64,000 nucleotides of DNA from Nitratiruptor sp. SB155-2 (GCF_000010325.1 NC_009662.1:826501-890500); one strand, 5' to 3'. Positions 28,021-38,121 are shown, counted from the first letter of the stretch. Translations and numbers: made by a program. Notes: generated by a model not told the origin, from the sequence alone.

Positions 28021-28991
28021 TGTTTGAAAAACTATTCAATAACGAATTGAACGAAAATGAAGCAAAAGATTTTTTGATCAAATTGTATGAAAAAGGGGAG
28101 AGTGCCCAAGAAATAGCACAAGCGGCAAAAATAATGAGGGAGCATTCTATCAAACTTCCCATTACCGAAGATGTACAGGAAAAATTGATCGATGTGGTAG
28201 GAACAGGTGGCGATAAGAGTGGGAGTTTTAATGTTTCCAGTACCGTCGCTCTTTTGTTACCATCACTAGGTTGTTATGTGGCAAAACATGGCAACAGAAG
28301 TGTTACCAGTAAAAGCGGAAGTGCCGATATGCTTGAAACTCTCGGAATTGAACTTGATTTAACCCCAGAAAAACAGGTAGAAATGCTACAAAGGTGCGGG
28401 TTTTGTTTTATTTTCGCCAAAAATCACCATCCTGTCATGAAACATATTATGCCCATTCGAAAAAGCATTTCCCATAGAACGATATTCAATATTTTAGGAC
28501 CATTGACGAATCCCGCAGGAGCGAAAAAGTATCTGTTGGGTGTTTTTGATAAAGAGTTTGTGCCGAAATTGGCAGAGGCTTTGAGAGAGCTTGGTGCGAA
28601 AAGGGCACTTGTGGTAGCTAGTGAAGAGGGAATGGATGAGATAAGCATCAGTGGAAGAACCTATGTGGCGGAGTTGAATGAAGGTCATATTACATACTAT
28701 GAAATAGCTCCTGAAGATTTTGGGCTGCAAAGAGCCTCTTTTGACTCCATTCTCGGTGGTGATGCCATTCATAATGCCAAAATAACTCGAGCGATATTGA
28801 GTGGAGAGGAATTAGGGCCAAAAAGAGATATGGTACTACTAAATGCTGGAGCAGCACTCTATGCCGATGGAAAAGTTTCATCGATCGCCGAGGGGATAGA
28901 GATGGCAAGAGAAGCGATAGAGACTAAAAGAGCGCAAGAAAAATTGGATCAGATAATTCAAACATCAAAAGAGTTGTCTCATGGTCTATGA
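28020..28991 (+). CDS. trpD: Anthranilate phosphoribosyltransferase
   Basis: A 323-residue enzyme of tryptophan biosynthesis that joins anthranilate to PRPP. The PRPP and anthranilate motifs DVVGTGGDKSGSFNVSS and KHGNRSVTSKSGSADMLE are clear, as is FAKNHHPVMKHIMPIRK. No other trp gene is nearby, so trpD is dispersed in this genome. It begins sharing one base with the S4 gene and ends overlapping tsaE by 11 bases. Confidence 0.93.
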   Translation: MFEKLFNNELNENEAKDFLIKLYEKGESAQEIAQAAKIMREHSIKLPITEDVQEKLIDVVGTGGDKSGSFNVSSTVALLLPSLGCYVAKHGNRSVTSKSGSADMLETLGIELDLTPEKQVEMLQRCGFCFIFAKNHHPVMKHIMPIRKSISHRTIFNILGPLTNPAGAKKYLLGVFDKEFVPKLAEALRELGAKRALVVASEEGMDEISISGRTYVAELNEGHITYYEIAPEDFGLQRASFDSILGGDAIHNAKITRAILSGEELGPKRDMVLLNAGAALYADGKVSSIAEGIEMAREAIETKRAQEKLDQIIQTSKELSHGL

Positions 28992-29379
28992 ATTGGATGA
29001 AAATCATTTGGAACCTATTATAGAATGCATTCAAAAAAGTGGGAAAAACATCATCTTGTTAAATGGCGATCTTGGTGCGGGAAAAACAACTTTGGTAAAA
29101 GCTTTCGCCCAGAAAATGGGGCGAAATGGTGTGACCTCTCCTACATTTTCAATCCAACAGGTGTACGGGGAGGCAATTTACCATTATGATCTGTACAATG
29201 CAGGATTTGCAAAATTCATGGAACTTGGATTATTTGAGGAACTTGAAAAACCTGGATACCATTTTATCGAATGGCCTGATGAGAATCTTAAAAATTTCTT
29301 ACAAGAACTGGGATATGAATATTTGGAAATAGAGATTATTCCAAAAAAAGAGAAAAGAGAGTATCGATGCATCGATTAG
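28981..29379 (+). CDS. tsaE: tRNA threonylcarbamoyladenosine biosynthesis ATPase TsaE
   Basis: A 132-residue P-loop protein of the TsaBDE complex that makes t6A at position 37 of ANN-decoding tRNAs. Walker A GDLGAGKTTL lies near residues 27-36. TSPTFSIQQVYGE and YHYDLYN are family signatures, and FIEWPDEN is the late conserved motif. It overlaps trpD at its start and lptB by 13 bases at its end. Confidence 0.94.
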   Translation: MVYELDENHLEPIIECIQKSGKNIILLNGDLGAGKTTLVKAFAQKMGRNGVTSPTFSIQQVYGEAIYHYDLYNAGFAKFMELGLFEELEKPGYHFIEWPDENLKNFLQELGYEYLEIEIIPKKEKREYRCID

Positions 29380-30089
29380 TTGCACAAGGGTTATACAAAG
29401 AGATAAAGAAAAAACCGATCGTTAGAGGTGTTACTCTAGAAGTACAGAGTTCAGAAGTAGTGGGACTGCTAGGTCCAAATGGCGCTGGGAAGACAACAAC
29501 ATTTTATATGATATGCGGTCTCATTCATCCAACGAAAGGAACGGTCGAGATGGATGGGGATGATATCACAAAACTTCCACTGCACGAAAAAGCAAGAAAG
29601 GGGATAGGATATCTTCCACAAGAGTCTAGCGTTTTTAAAGATTTGACAGTCGAAGAGAATCTTTATATCGCGGCAGAATCCGCATATGACTCGGTTCAAG
29701 AGCGGGAAAAAATCGTTGAAGATCTCTTGGAACTCTTTGGCATTGAACCAATCCGTCATAGGAAAGGAATTGCGTTAAGTGGTGGAGAGCGAAGAAGATG
29801 TGAAATTGCAAGATCACTGGTGATGAAACCGAAATTTTTACTTCTTGATGAGCCTTTTGCTGGAGTGGATCCTATAGCTGTAGCAGATATTCAAAAAGTG
29901 ATCAATGAACTGAAGAAATCGGGTATAGGAATTTTAATTACCGATCACAATGTACGTGAAACACTTTCTGTGTGTGATAGGGCGTATGTTTTGAAGGATG
30001 GTGAGATTCTGGCTAGTGGCAGCTCAATGGAAGTTGCAAAAGATCCGATGGTGAGAAAGTTTTATCTGGGAGAAAACTTCAAGTTTTGA
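29367..30089 (+). CDS. lptB: Lipopolysaccharide export ABC ATPase LptB
   Basis: A 240-residue ATPase that powers LPS extraction from the inner membrane with LptF/LptG. Walker A GPNGAGKTTTF lies near residues 36-46, the Q-loop in YLPQESSVF, the signature LSGGERRRCEIARSL and Walker B LLLDEPFAGVDPIA. These match LptB rather than other ABC ATPases. No lptA, lptC or lptFG is adjacent. The TGA stop overlaps the TTG start of the next gene. Confidence 0.94.
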   Translation: MHRLVAQGLYKEIKKKPIVRGVTLEVQSSEVVGLLGPNGAGKTTTFYMICGLIHPTKGTVEMDGDDITKLPLHEKARKGIGYLPQESSVFKDLTVEENLYIAAESAYDSVQEREKIVEDLLELFGIEPIRHRKGIALSGGERRRCEIARSLVMKPKFLLLDEPFAGVDPIAVADIQKVINELKKSGIGILITDHNVRETLSVCDRAYVLKDGEILASGSSMEVAKDPMVRKFYLGENFKF

Positions 30090-30823
30090 GCCTGAAAAAG
30101 TTACTGGATGAGGAGTATAAAAAACGAGATACTGCAAAGGAACTCTCCTATGAAAAACCTGACCCGTTATTGATAGCTTCTCGCTATAAAAATGAGAAGA
30201 TAGCACTTGCTTGCGCCCTTTTCTCATACGGCAGTGCAAAACAGATCGTTTCTTTTTTGGATAGACTCGATTTTTCGCTACTGCACGAAAACCCATTGGA
30301 TCAAAAAAAGTTTCCCTATTACCGTTTTCAAACATCACAAGATGTGGCGAATCTTTTTCTTGCTTTGCATTCCATCGATTCTCTTGAGGATATCTTTATG
30401 GATGCCTATAAGAAAAACAAAAATGTAATGGATGGTATATCTTCAGTGATTCGAAGAATTTATGAAGCGAACTCCTATCGGTCCAGGGGATATCGTTTTC
30501 TAATCGGGAAGATACCGCCTCCAAACAAGATGAAAGAGATAGGAGCATATAAACGGTGGCATATGTTTTTGCGATGGATGGTTCGAAAAGACCATCTCGA
30601 TATGGGATTGTGGAACGAAGTGGATCCAAGTGATCTCATCATACCTCTTGATACGCACACTTTTCATATTGGACATAAACTTGGTCTTTTAGATAGAAAA
30701 ACACAAGATCTTTATGCGGCTTACTTGCTGACCCAATCGTTAAAAAAGTTCGACCCGGAAGATCCACTGAAATATGACTTTGTATTGTACCGGCTGGGAC
30801 AAGAGCATTTAGTCGTTTCTTAA
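30086..30823 (+). CDS. TIGR02757 (DUF2400) family protein
   Basis: A 245-residue soluble protein recognised as the TIGR02757 family by its layout: an N-terminal PDPLLIASRYKN segment, ALFSYGSAKQI, and the late RRLNMFLRWM-like block RWHMFLRWMVRKDHLDMG with PLDTHTFHIG. Function is not established; the RWMVR-H fold has been compared with helix-hairpin-helix DNA glycosylases, which is only a suggestion. It starts with TTG in a TTGA overlap with lptB. Confidence 0.82.
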   Translation: MSLKKLLDEEYKKRDTAKELSYEKPDPLLIASRYKNEKIALACALFSYGSAKQIVSFLDRLDFSLLHENPLDQKKFPYYRFQTSQDVANLFLALHSIDSLEDIFMDAYKKNKNVMDGISSVIRRIYEANSYRSRGYRFLIGKIPPPNKMKEIGAYKRWHMFLRWMVRKDHLDMGLWNEVDPSDLIIPLDTHTFHIGHKLGLLDRKTQDLYAAYLLTQSLKKFDPEDPLKYDFVLYRLGQEHLVVS

Positions 30824-30867
30824 GGAAGTTTTGGGTAAAATTAGCAAAACTTTAAATAGGAGAAAGA

Positions 30868-31548
30868 ATGGAGGGAATCTTTACGTTCTTTGGTGTGATT
30901 TCGGAAAACCATACCTTTTTGTTTGTTTCTCATATGTTCCTAGCAGCACTTTTGACACTTATTGTAGCAAAACTTGCTACAAAGAGATTGCAGGTTGTTC
31001 CCACAGGTTGTCAAAATGTTATGGAAGCATACCTGGAAGGTGTTGTAGCAATGGGACGGGATGTAATTGGTGAAAGTTATGCGAAAAAATATCTGCCTCT
31101 TGTGGCTACTTTGGGTCTTTTTATCTTTTTTGCGAACTTAATGGAGATTATTCCTGGATTTGAACCACCTTCAGGCAATATCAACTTTACACTTGCGCTT
31201 GCTCTTATCGTTTTCATCTATTACAATTTTGAAGGAATCAGAAAAAACGGTGTTATCCACTATTTTGCCCATTTTGCAGGACCAGTGAAGCTTTTGGCAC
31301 CACTTATGTTTCCTATAGAAATCGTATCTCACATCTCTCGAATCATCTCTTTGTCGTTCCGGCTTTTTGGGAATATCAAAGGGGATGACCTTTTTGTATG
31401 GGTTCTTTTGATGCTCGCACCTTGGATTGTACCATTGCCAGGATTTGCATTGATGACATTTTCGGCATTTTTGCAAACATTTATCTTCATGATTTTGACA
31501 TATGTATATCTTGCAGGAGCAGTCTTGCTTCACGAAGAGTCCCTATAA
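30868..31548 (+). CDS. atpB: ATP synthase F0 subunit a
   Basis: A 226-residue membrane protein with five or more hydrophobic helices that forms the proton half-channels against the c-ring. The essential arginine lies in the conserved SLSFRLFGN block. It is also characteristic that [18 protein letters not shown] precedes it. It is not beside other atp genes, a separation typical of Campylobacterota. A 44-bp gap upstream contains TAAAAT (30836-30841), a possible -10 element. Start ATG with GGAGAAAG ribosome site. Confidence 0.95.
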   Translation: MEGIFTFFGVISENHTFLFVSHMFLAALLTLIVAKLATKRLQVVPTGCQNVMEAYLEGVVAMGRDVIGESYAKKYLPLVATLGLFIFFANLMEIIPGFEPPSGNINFTLALALIVFIYYNFEGIRKNGVIHYFAHFAGPVKLLAPLMFPIEIVSHISRIISLSFRLFGNIKGDDLFVWVLLMLAPWIVPLPGFALMTFSAFLQTFIFMILTYVYLAGAVLLHEESL

Positions 31549-31551
31549 TTG

Positions 31552-31794
31552 ATGAGTAAAAAGCTCCTACGGGCCGCTGTACATTTTCTCATGGGTGTCT
31601 TCTGGGCGCTCATGGCTCTTTCCTTGTTTCTTGTTTTTACCTCTTTATACCCTATAGACCTTCCCATCGCCCTGATGTCTTCTTTGCTCATTTTTTGCTT
31701 TTGGCTTTTTTGGATTGTTATGTTGGAATTGGTTCTTATTGCCTTAGATATTCTCCAAAAATTGGAGTACCAAAAGAATGAAAAAGAATCTTGA
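31552..31794 (+). CDS. Small two-helix membrane protein
   Basis: An 80-residue protein with two hydrophobic segments (about 9-32 and 40-68) joined by a short loop (YPIDLPIA), and a charged tail ending NEKES. Not recognised. It starts three bases after the atpB stop and overlaps the thiE-like gene by 17 bases, so it is cotranscribed with atpB. An assembly or accessory role for the ATP synthase would fit the position but has no direct support. Confidence 0.7.
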   Translation: MSKKLLRAAVHFLMGVFWALMALSLFLVFTSLYPIDLPIALMSSLLIFCFWLFWIVMLELVLIALDILQKLEYQKNEKES

Positions 31795-32344
31795 TGGATT
31801 TTTTTCCTATCTCATAACAGATCCATCGCAGTATGGAAAAAGTTCTATAGCTTTTAAAGTTTATCTGCACAGTGTATTTCGGAAACATACCCCCATTTTT
31901 TTGCTATATCGGGACAAAACAGATTTTCAAAAAAGAAAAGCACTCGCACTTTTACAAATAGCCAGTATATATGGCTCTATTCCTATTGTACATTCCGATC
32001 TAAAACTTGCAAAAAGATATCCATTTCTTGGCATTCATATTCCCTCTGACAGTTTCGAGAAAATTCTTTTGACTAAAAGGCTAGGAATTTTTACGATTGT
32101 GAGTACACACTCTGAAGAAGAGATTGAAAAAGCTGTAAGACTTGGAGCCGATTTTGTCACGTACAGTCCCATTTTCTCTACTCCCGGGAAAGGAGAGCCA
32201 AAGGGAGTCAGGCAGCTTCGAAAAGTATGTAAAAAGTATCCAAAAAAGATCATTGCTCTTGGTGGTATAGTGGGTCATAAAGAGATACGAAGAGTGTTGA
32301 GAGCTAAAGCGGCTGGTTTTGCATCGATTAGGTACTTTTCATGA
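31778..32344 (+). CDS. Thiamine-phosphate synthase-like protein (ThiE/TenI)
   Basis: A 188-residue TIM-barrel protein, shorter than typical ThiE (about 210). The family signature GADFVTYSPIFSTPGKGEPKG and the phosphate-binding IALGGIVGHKEIRRVLRAKAAGFASI are visible. The early part (LITDPSQYGK, IFLLYRDK) matches the start of the barrel. ThiE joins the pyrimidine and thiazole halves of thiamine, while TenI relatives aromatise the thiazole; which one applies cannot be decided here. It overlaps both neighbours. Confidence 0.78.
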   Translation: MKKNLDGFFSYLITDPSQYGKSSIAFKVYLHSVFRKHTPIFLLYRDKTDFQKRKALALLQIASIYGSIPIVHSDLKLAKRYPFLGIHIPSDSFEKILLTKRLGIFTIVSTHSEEEIEKAVRLGADFVTYSPIFSTPGKGEPKGVRQLRKVCKKYPKKIIALGGIVGHKEIRRVLRAKAAGFASIRYFS

Positions 32345-32718
32345 AAAGTTTTGCCAACAAGCCTTGTCCATGTGGCAGTAATAGAAAATATAAAAAGTGT
32401 TGTATGCTTTTACACAAAGGTAAAAGTGCAAATTCGGCTCTGGAACTTATGAAGAGTAGATACAGTGCATATGCGACAAAAAACTATAGGTATATTCTCA
32501 AAACCGAACATCCATCGAAACAGATATGTGAAGACGAGATAAAAGCGTTTTGTGAATATAGATTTAAAAAGCTCGAAATACTCGATTGTGTGCAAAATGA
32601 TCAAGAAGCCTTTGTAGAATTCAAAGCATATATAGATGATTTCATCTTACATGAGAGAAGTAGATTTGTAAAAGAGGATGGCGTCTGGTATTACATAGAT
32701 GGAATCATCTTTGATTAA
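32341..32718 (+). CDS. YchJ-family SEC-C zinc protein
   Basis: A 125-residue protein with an N-terminal SEC-C zinc motif, CPCGSNRKYKKCC (about 9-21), followed by the UPF0225/YchJ-type NTF2-like domain starting ELMKSRYSAYATKNYRYILKT and ending RFVKEDGVWYYIDGI. Function unknown. The motif is like that at the end of SecA in this same window. The start overlaps the thiE-like stop by four bases (ATGA). Confidence 0.88.
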   Translation: MKSFANKPCPCGSNRKYKKCCMLLHKGKSANSALELMKSRYSAYATKNYRYILKTEHPSKQICEDEIKAFCEYRFKKLEILDCVQNDQEAFVEFKAYIDDFILHERSRFVKEDGVWYYIDGIIFD

Positions 32719-32772
32719 TGCCCATTTTATCAACTTTTGAGTACAATCAAAAGAAAAAATCAAAGGATTTTT

Positions 32773-34203
32773 ATGGAGTTTGAGGTAGTTATTGGCCTTG
32801 AAGTACATGTTCAGCTTAATACAAAAACAAAAATGTTTTGTGCCTGTGCGACGAGTTTCGCAGACGAGCAGAATAAAAACACCTGTCCTACATGTTTAGC
32901 ACTCCCTGGCGCCTTGCCAGTAATCAATGAAGAAGCAGTAAAAAAAGCGATGATGTTTGGATGGGCTATCAACGCAACGATTAATAAAAAATCTATTTTC
33001 AACAGAAAAAACTACTTCTATCCAGATCTTCCAAAAGGGTATCAAATCAGCCAATTCGAAATACCGATTGTTGAAAATGGATATCTTTTTGTTGATAAAG
33101 AGGATGGTACAAAGAGAAAGATAGGTATCACAAGAGCACATCTTGAAGAAGATGCTGGGAAAAATATCCATGAAGGGGATCACAGTAAAGTGGATCTCAA
33201 TCGAGCTGGAACACCGCTTTTGGAAATAGTCAGTGAACCAGATATCAGGAGCAGTGAAGAGGCGGTGCAGTATCTAAAAAAGTTACACGCAATTGTACGT
33301 TATCTTGATATCAGTGATGCAAATATGCAAGAAGGATCGTTCAGGTGCGATGCAAATGTTTCTATCCGACCAAAAGGGGATGAGAAACTCTATACTCGAG
33401 TAGAGATAAAAAACCTCAACTCCTTCCGATTTATACAAAGAGCGATCGAGTATGAGGTAGAGCGACATATCGAAGCGTGGGAAGATGGCGTCTACGATCA
33501 AGAAGTAGTACAAGAGACGAGACTTTTTGACTCGCAAAAAGGTGTTACACGAAGTATGCGAGGAAAAGAAGAGAGTGCAGACTATCGGTATTTCCCTGAT
33601 CCAGATCTTTTGCCACTTGTAATTCCTGAAAGTTTTTATGAAGAGACAAAAAATATTCCAGAACTTCCAGATGAGAAAGAGGAGAGGTTTGTTCAAGAGT
33701 ATGGTATCAAACCATATGATGCAGCGTTGATCGCTTCTTCTTTGGAGACTGCACAATATTTTGAGTCTATGATGGAAGAGGGGATTGATGCCAAAAATGC
33801 CGTGACATGGCTTACCGTAGAACTTGCAGCACGCCTCAATAAAGCTGGACTGGATATTACTACATCTCCGGTTGATGCGAAAAAACTTGCGAAGCTTGTT
33901 CAGCGAATCGAAGATAAAACTATCAGTGGAAAAGCGGCTAAAGATGTGCTTGATTTCTTGATGGAAAACAGCATCGACGTGGATGAAGCAATCGATAAAC
34001 TTGGTTTGAAACAGATAAGCGATACGGGTGCTATTGAAGCCATGATAGATGAAATATTGGCTAATAATGAGGATAAAGTTGCCGAATATAAAGCTGGAAA
34101 AGAGAAACTCTTTGGATTCTTTGTGGGACAAGTTATGAAAGCGAGTAAAGGGAAAGCCGATCCAAAACTCGTCAATGAACTTCTGAGGAAGAAGCTCTCT
34201 TGA
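32773..34203 (+). CDS. gatB: Aspartyl/glutamyl-tRNA(Asn/Gln) amidotransferase subunit B
   Basis: A 476-residue subunit of the GatCAB complex that converts mischarged Glu-tRNA(Gln) and Asp-tRNA(Asn) to the amide forms. [21 protein letters not shown] is the classic start. Further blocks are [37 protein letters not shown] and [14 protein letters not shown]. The C-terminal YqeY-like helical tail (about 330-476) binds tRNA. The ATG at 32773 follows AAAGGA; an upstream in-frame extension of 12 codons is rejected. TACAAT about 30 bases upstream may be its -10. Confidence 0.96.
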   Translation: MEFEVVIGLEVHVQLNTKTKMFCACATSFADEQNKNTCPTCLALPGALPVINEEAVKKAMMFGWAINATINKKSIFNRKNYFYPDLPKGYQISQFEIPIVENGYLFVDKEDGTKRKIGITRAHLEEDAGKNIHEGDHSKVDLNRAGTPLLEIVSEPDIRSSEEAVQYLKKLHAIVRYLDISDANMQEGSFRCDANVSIRPKGDEKLYTRVEIKNLNSFRFIQRAIEYEVERHIEAWEDGVYDQEVVQETRLFDSQKGVTRSMRGKEESADYRYFPDPDLLPLVIPESFYEETKNIPELPDEKEERFVQEYGIKPYDAALIASSLETAQYFESMMEEGIDAKNAVTWLTVELAARLNKAGLDITTSPVDAKKLAKLVQRIEDKTISGKAAKDVLDFLMENSIDVDEAIDKLGLKQISDTGAIEAMIDEILANNEDKVAEYKAGKEKLFGFFVGQVMKASKGKADPKLVNELLRKKLS

Positions 34204-35780
34204 GTTTCTCCAAGCTCCTCATAGATCTAGCATTTTTGCTAGACAACTCTCCGCGATATAAAAAAATAAAACTCTTTTTTTGGAATCTTCTAAACAACGA
34301 TGATTATACATATAAAAAATATTTCGATCTGTTTATGGTCTTTCTGATTATCAGCAGTGTGATAATTATAATTCATGAAGTCACTTCACCAATCTCAAAA
34401 ATTTTATATTATTACGATGTCTATTTCGTTACGGGTATTTTCCTGATTGAGTATATATTGCGTTTATGGGTCTATAACGATATACATAAAATTATACTCG
34501 AAGAGTACGAAGAGTCACTTTTTCTTGATAAAGAGTTTGATACGAAAAAAGTATTGAAACAGATTATCACATCGAAACTTGAATATATCTTCTCTCCATT
34601 GGCTATCGTTGATCTTTTGGCCATATTACCAAGTTACAGAGAAGTGAGAATCTTAAGAATATTCATACTTTTTAGGGTATTCAAACTTCTACGATACTCC
34701 CATAATCTTACCCATTTTTTCCAGGTGATCGCTACTAAAAAGATAGAGCTTTATACCCTTTTTATGCTGATGGCTTTTGTGATTTTGGTTTCTGGTATCA
34801 GCCTTTATGTATTTGAAGATCGAGTCAATCCTAATATCAATTCATTGTTCGACGCGTTTTACTGGGCACTGGTGACGATATCGACAGTGGGTTTTGGTGA
34901 TATCACCCCCGTAACCCATGAGGGGCGAAGTATTACCATGATTATTATTTTGATCGGTGTTGGGATGATCTCATTTGCTACATCGATTATCGTCTCTGCT
35001 TTTAGCGAACAGCTTGAACAGGTAAGGAACAATCGTGTACGGCATACAATTAAAAAATTGGCAGATTTTTATATCATATGCGGATATACAAATATGGCAC
35101 AACTCTTCATCAAACGGCTTGAACTTGAAAAACACCCTTTTATTATTATCGATCAAGATAAGAAAGTGGTGGAGTCACTACTGTTACAAGGAAAATTGGC
35201 AATCGCAGAAGATGCAACGAAGAAAAATGCCTTTAAGACCATAGACTTTGATAAGGTTAAAGCGGTTCTTCTATTGACAAATAGCGATATGCACAACATC
35301 TATATCGCATTAAATGTCAGAAGTTTCAGTAAAAAAGTCTATTTGCTTTCGAGGACTGTCGATAATAACTCCTATAAAAAACTAAAACTTGCCGGTGTGG
35401 ATGAAGTTATTTCACCCTATTTGACTTCTGGTTATTTTTCCTCGTTGATACTTGAACAGCCAATAGCACTTCAAGCAATCAACGATATTTTAACTGCACG
35501 AAAAAATGCTCTTTGTGATCAGATCGAAGTTACGGAGGGTTCTTTTTTGGAAAACAGAACGATAGGCGAGATCGAGGTGAATCGGTTTAAAATTTTAATT
35601 TTGGGTGTTGTTCGATACCATCCAGAAAAGAAGATAAAATATTTGAAATCAGAGTTTATTTTCAATCCTAAGGAGGATTTTGTTTTACGAGCCAATGATG
35701 TCATCGTTATTATGGGATACAGTATCAGTATAAGTAGCTTTAAATCCTACATCATAGAAAGTAGTCTCAAATATGTCTGA
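34200..35780 (+). CDS. Six-helix potassium channel with voltage-sensor-like S4 and RCK domain
   Basis: A 526-residue protein. Membrane segments lie near residues 43-60, 73-92, 130-144, 150-168 (S4-like), 185-205 and 245-268, with a pore loop carrying the K+ filter TVGFGD at about 229-234. The S4-like helix has basic residues every third position: R147, R150, R153, R159, K162 and R165. A TrkA-N/RCK domain (about 285-400) and a TrkA-C-like end (about 420-526) follow. It should conduct K+ and be gated by a cytoplasmic ring and perhaps by voltage. It starts with TTG in a TTGA overlap with gatB and overlaps the RCK gene downstream. Confidence 0.9.
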   Translation: MSFSKLLIDLAFLLDNSPRYKKIKLFFWNLLNNDDYTYKKYFDLFMVFLIISSVIIIIHEVTSPISKILYYYDVYFVTGIFLIEYILRLWVYNDIHKIILEEYEESLFLDKEFDTKKVLKQIITSKLEYIFSPLAIVDLLAILPSYREVRILRIFILFRVFKLLRYSHNLTHFFQVIATKKIELYTLFMLMAFVILVSGISLYVFEDRVNPNINSLFDAFYWALVTISTVGFGDITPVTHEGRSITMIIILIGVGMISFATSIIVSAFSEQLEQVRNNRVRHTIKKLADFYIICGYTNMAQLFIKRLELEKHPFIIIDQDKKVVESLLLQGKLAIAEDATKKNAFKTIDFDKVKAVLLLTNSDMHNIYIALNVRSFSKKVYLLSRTVDNNSYKKLKLAGVDEVISPYLTSGYFSSLILEQPIALQAINDILTARKNALCDQIEVTEGSFLENRTIGEIEVNRFKILILGVVRYHPEKKIKYLKSEFIFNPKEDFVLRANDVIVIMGYSISISSFKSYIIESSLKYV

Positions 35781-36486
35781 AAAGAAAGATAAGATCCTTC
35801 TGTTTGGATATGGCCGTTATGGGGAACAGATAGCACAGAGCCTTTTATCCGGGGGATATGAGGTGTATGTTGTCGATGAGAGTAAAGAGGCATTGAAAAG
35901 AGCTTCAATGCACGATATAGAAAATCTCTTCTTGATTGATATCGATGATGATGAAAAATTGACAGATCTCCTTTTTGATTATGGATTCGAAAAAATTTTT
36001 TGTGCGTATGATGAGGAAGAAAAGAATATATATTTGACTATAACATTCAAAGCGCTTTTTCATCATGTCCAAGTTTTCGCTCTTTGTGAGTCGAAAGAGA
36101 GTGAACGGAAACTCCATCTTGCAGGAGCTGACAGAGTGATAGATACGATGGAGGCAGCAGCAAACAGAATGTTTTTTTTAGTTGAAAAACCCGCAGTTGC
36201 CGAGGCGTTTGATCATATCCTTCTAAAAGATCCAAATATCATATTCAAAGAGATTGTTGTACCGAAAGGCTCTTTTTTGGATGGAGTCAACATCAAAGAG
36301 ATCAATTTTTCAAAAGAGTATGATATTTTACTTATTGGTATCGTCGATAAAGAGCTTGGAGATCATTTTACGTTTGTCACGAGAGGAATCAATCACAAAA
36401 TCGATGCAGAGGATATACTGGTGGTCATTGGCAAACGAGAAAAAATCGAGCATTTTGAACAAATACTTGAGGAGAAAAAAGAATGA
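35773..36486 (+). CDS. Soluble RCK (TrkA-N/TrkA-C) protein
   Basis: A 237-residue cytoplasmic protein with no membrane helix. The N-terminal Rossmann motif is LFGYGRYGEQIAQSL (about 10-24) with acidic VVDES after strand 2, as in NAD(H)- or nucleotide-binding RCK domains. A TrkA-C-like domain begins near residue 155 (EIVVPKGSFLDGVNIKEI), parallel to the [16 protein letters not shown] stretch in the channel upstream. It overlaps the channel gene by eight bases and gpsA by four. It may be a partner subunit of the channel's gating ring. Confidence 0.85.
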   Translation: MSEKKDKILLFGYGRYGEQIAQSLLSGGYEVYVVDESKEALKRASMHDIENLFLIDIDDDEKLTDLLFDYGFEKIFCAYDEEEKNIYLTITFKALFHHVQVFALCESKESERKLHLAGADRVIDTMEAAANRMFFLVEKPAVAEAFDHILLKDPNIIFKEIVVPKGSFLDGVNIKEINFSKEYDILLIGIVDKELGDHFTFVTRGINHKIDAEDILVVIGKREKIEHFEQILEEKKE

Positions 36487-37382
36487 AATTGGGCATCATA
36501 GGAGCTGGCAAATGGGGTAGTGCTCTACATTTTGCTCTTTCAAAGAAAAATGATGTCTATATTACTAGTAGACATTATCATGATTTGAAAAATTTCGTCT
36601 CTTTAGAAGAGATTTTACGTCTAGAGTATCTGATTCTTGTCTTGCCTGCCCAAGTAATCGGACCATGGCTGGAAAAACATCCATTAAGAAAGGATCATAA
36701 AGTCCTTCTTGCTTCAAAGGGAATTGATATAAAAAAGAAGAAATTTTTGAACGAAATTTTGCAGCAGTTTATTCCTCAAGAACATTTAGCCGTTCTTTCC
36801 GGTCCCTCTTTTGCAGCAGAAGTGCAAAAAGGGCTTCCTACAGCCGTAGTGGTGAGTTCAAGTAACGAGATTTTGGCTAAAACGTATGCACAGATGTTTC
36901 CTGATTTTATGAAAGCCTATGTGGATGATGATGTTGTCGGTGCAGAGATTGCAGGTGCGTACAAAAACGTCATTGCGATAGCTAGCGGCATATGTGACGG
37001 CTTGAAACTTGGCAACAATGCAAGAGCTGCACTTTTGGCAAGAGGTCTGGTGGAGATGGAGCGTTTTGCAAGCCATTTTGGTGCGAGAATGAGAACCTTT
37101 TTGGGACTGAGTGGAGCAGGAGATCTTTTCTTGACTGCAAGTAGTACCCTTTCAAGAAATTACAGAGTCGGTTTGGGTCTTGCCCTAGGAAAAGATCTCC
37201 AAAGGATACTCAACGATCTTGGTGAAGTGGCTGAAGGTGTATATACGGTTGAGGCGATTATAGAGATAGCAAAAGAACACTCGATATATGTTCCTATAGC
37301 GCGTGAAGTGTATGAGATTATTCACGGAAAAAATCCGAAGTTAAGCATTATTCACCTTTTGGAAAGGAATGGAGATGATTGA
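36483..37382 (+). CDS. gpsA: Glycerol-3-phosphate dehydrogenase [NAD(P)+]
   Basis: A 299-residue enzyme that reduces dihydroxyacetone phosphate to sn-glycerol 3-phosphate for phospholipids. The N-terminal motif GIIGAGKWGSALHFAL binds the nucleotide. VLSGPSFAAEVQKGLPTAVVV, the catalytic lysine in GAYKNVIAIASGICDGLKLGNNARAAL, and GLSGAGDLFLTASS are conserved. It starts in an ATGA overlap with the RCK gene. Confidence 0.96.
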   Translation: MKLGIIGAGKWGSALHFALSKKNDVYITSRHYHDLKNFVSLEEILRLEYLILVLPAQVIGPWLEKHPLRKDHKVLLASKGIDIKKKKFLNEILQQFIPQEHLAVLSGPSFAAEVQKGLPTAVVVSSSNEILAKTYAQMFPDFMKAYVDDDVVGAEIAGAYKNVIAIASGICDGLKLGNNARAALLARGLVEMERFASHFGARMRTFLGLSGAGDLFLTASSTLSRNYRVGLGLALGKDLQRILNDLGEVAEGVYTVEAIIEIAKEHSIYVPIAREVYEIIHGKNPKLSIIHLLERNGDD

Positions 37383-38112
37383 AGAGATACTACAAAAAAT
37401 CGAGCAGCTTCCGCCTATACCAAATGTTGTCAATGAATTGCAGGAGTTGTACTATTCAGATATGTACAACGCCCATGACATTGAACAAGTCATCAACAAA
37501 GATCCCAATCTGGTTGCTGATATTTTAAAAACGGCCAACTCTCCTTATTACGGTTTTCCAAGAGAGATTCATGATATAAGGCAAGCTGTTGTTCTATTTG
37601 GCCTGGATCAAATCATTGAATTTGCTCTTGCATCCACTGTGGAACAGATGTTGCAATTCAATCTCGATTTTTATGGTATAAATCCAGATCAATTTATGAA
37701 AATGTCCGTTTTAAAAAGTAGTATCGCAAAAGAGTTGGTACCGGTAAAAAAGGATAAATTTTTAGTTTCCACCACTGCATTTTTATGCGACGTATCAAAG
37801 GTTATCCTTTCCAATTACGCCATGGAACACAGCATACAACCTATCAAAGAAGCGTTAAGACTCAATATATTAGATGGCATCGAAAAGGAACGAATAGGTG
37901 AAGATTCAATAGAAGTGGCGATCTTAATGTTCGAAAATTGGAATTTTAGCGTGGAGATGATCAAATTATTGAAAAATTTTAAAACAGAACAAAAACCAAA
38001 TGAAAAAGCACTGTTTATTGCAAGAGATATTGTCAAAATTGATGGAACTGTTGACAAGGAGTATGCTCAAACTTTGCCTGAGTATGCGACATTACAGAAG
38101 GTTATAGGTTAA
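37369..38112 (+). CDS. HDOD-domain signalling protein
   Basis: A 247-residue protein that is one HDOD domain: IEQLPPIPNVVNELQ at the start, then VINKDPNLVADILKTANSPYYGFPREIHDIRQAVVLFGLDQII. HDOD proteins are HD-related but often lack catalytic residues and act in regulatory signalling. No other domain is attached. It overlaps gpsA by 14 bases and is followed closely by proA. Nearby cheB and cheR may hint at a motility link, but that is only proximity. Confidence 0.88.
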   Translation: MEMIEEILQKIEQLPPIPNVVNELQELYYSDMYNAHDIEQVINKDPNLVADILKTANSPYYGFPREIHDIRQAVVLFGLDQIIEFALASTVEQMLQFNLDFYGINPDQFMKMSVLKSSIAKELVPVKKDKFLVSTTAFLCDVSKVILSNYAMEHSIQPIKEALRLNILDGIEKERIGEDSIEVAILMFENWNFSVEMIKLLKNFKTEQKPNEKALFIARDIVKIDGTVDKEYAQTLPEYATLQKVIG

Positions 38113-38121
38113 GGAGGGAAT

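Noticed and set aside
33283-34131. 282-residue open frame antisense to gatB
   Set aside because: It lies wholly inside gatB, which has clear family motifs. The translation is Phe/Ile/Cys-rich without any domain, as expected from the complement of a real gene.
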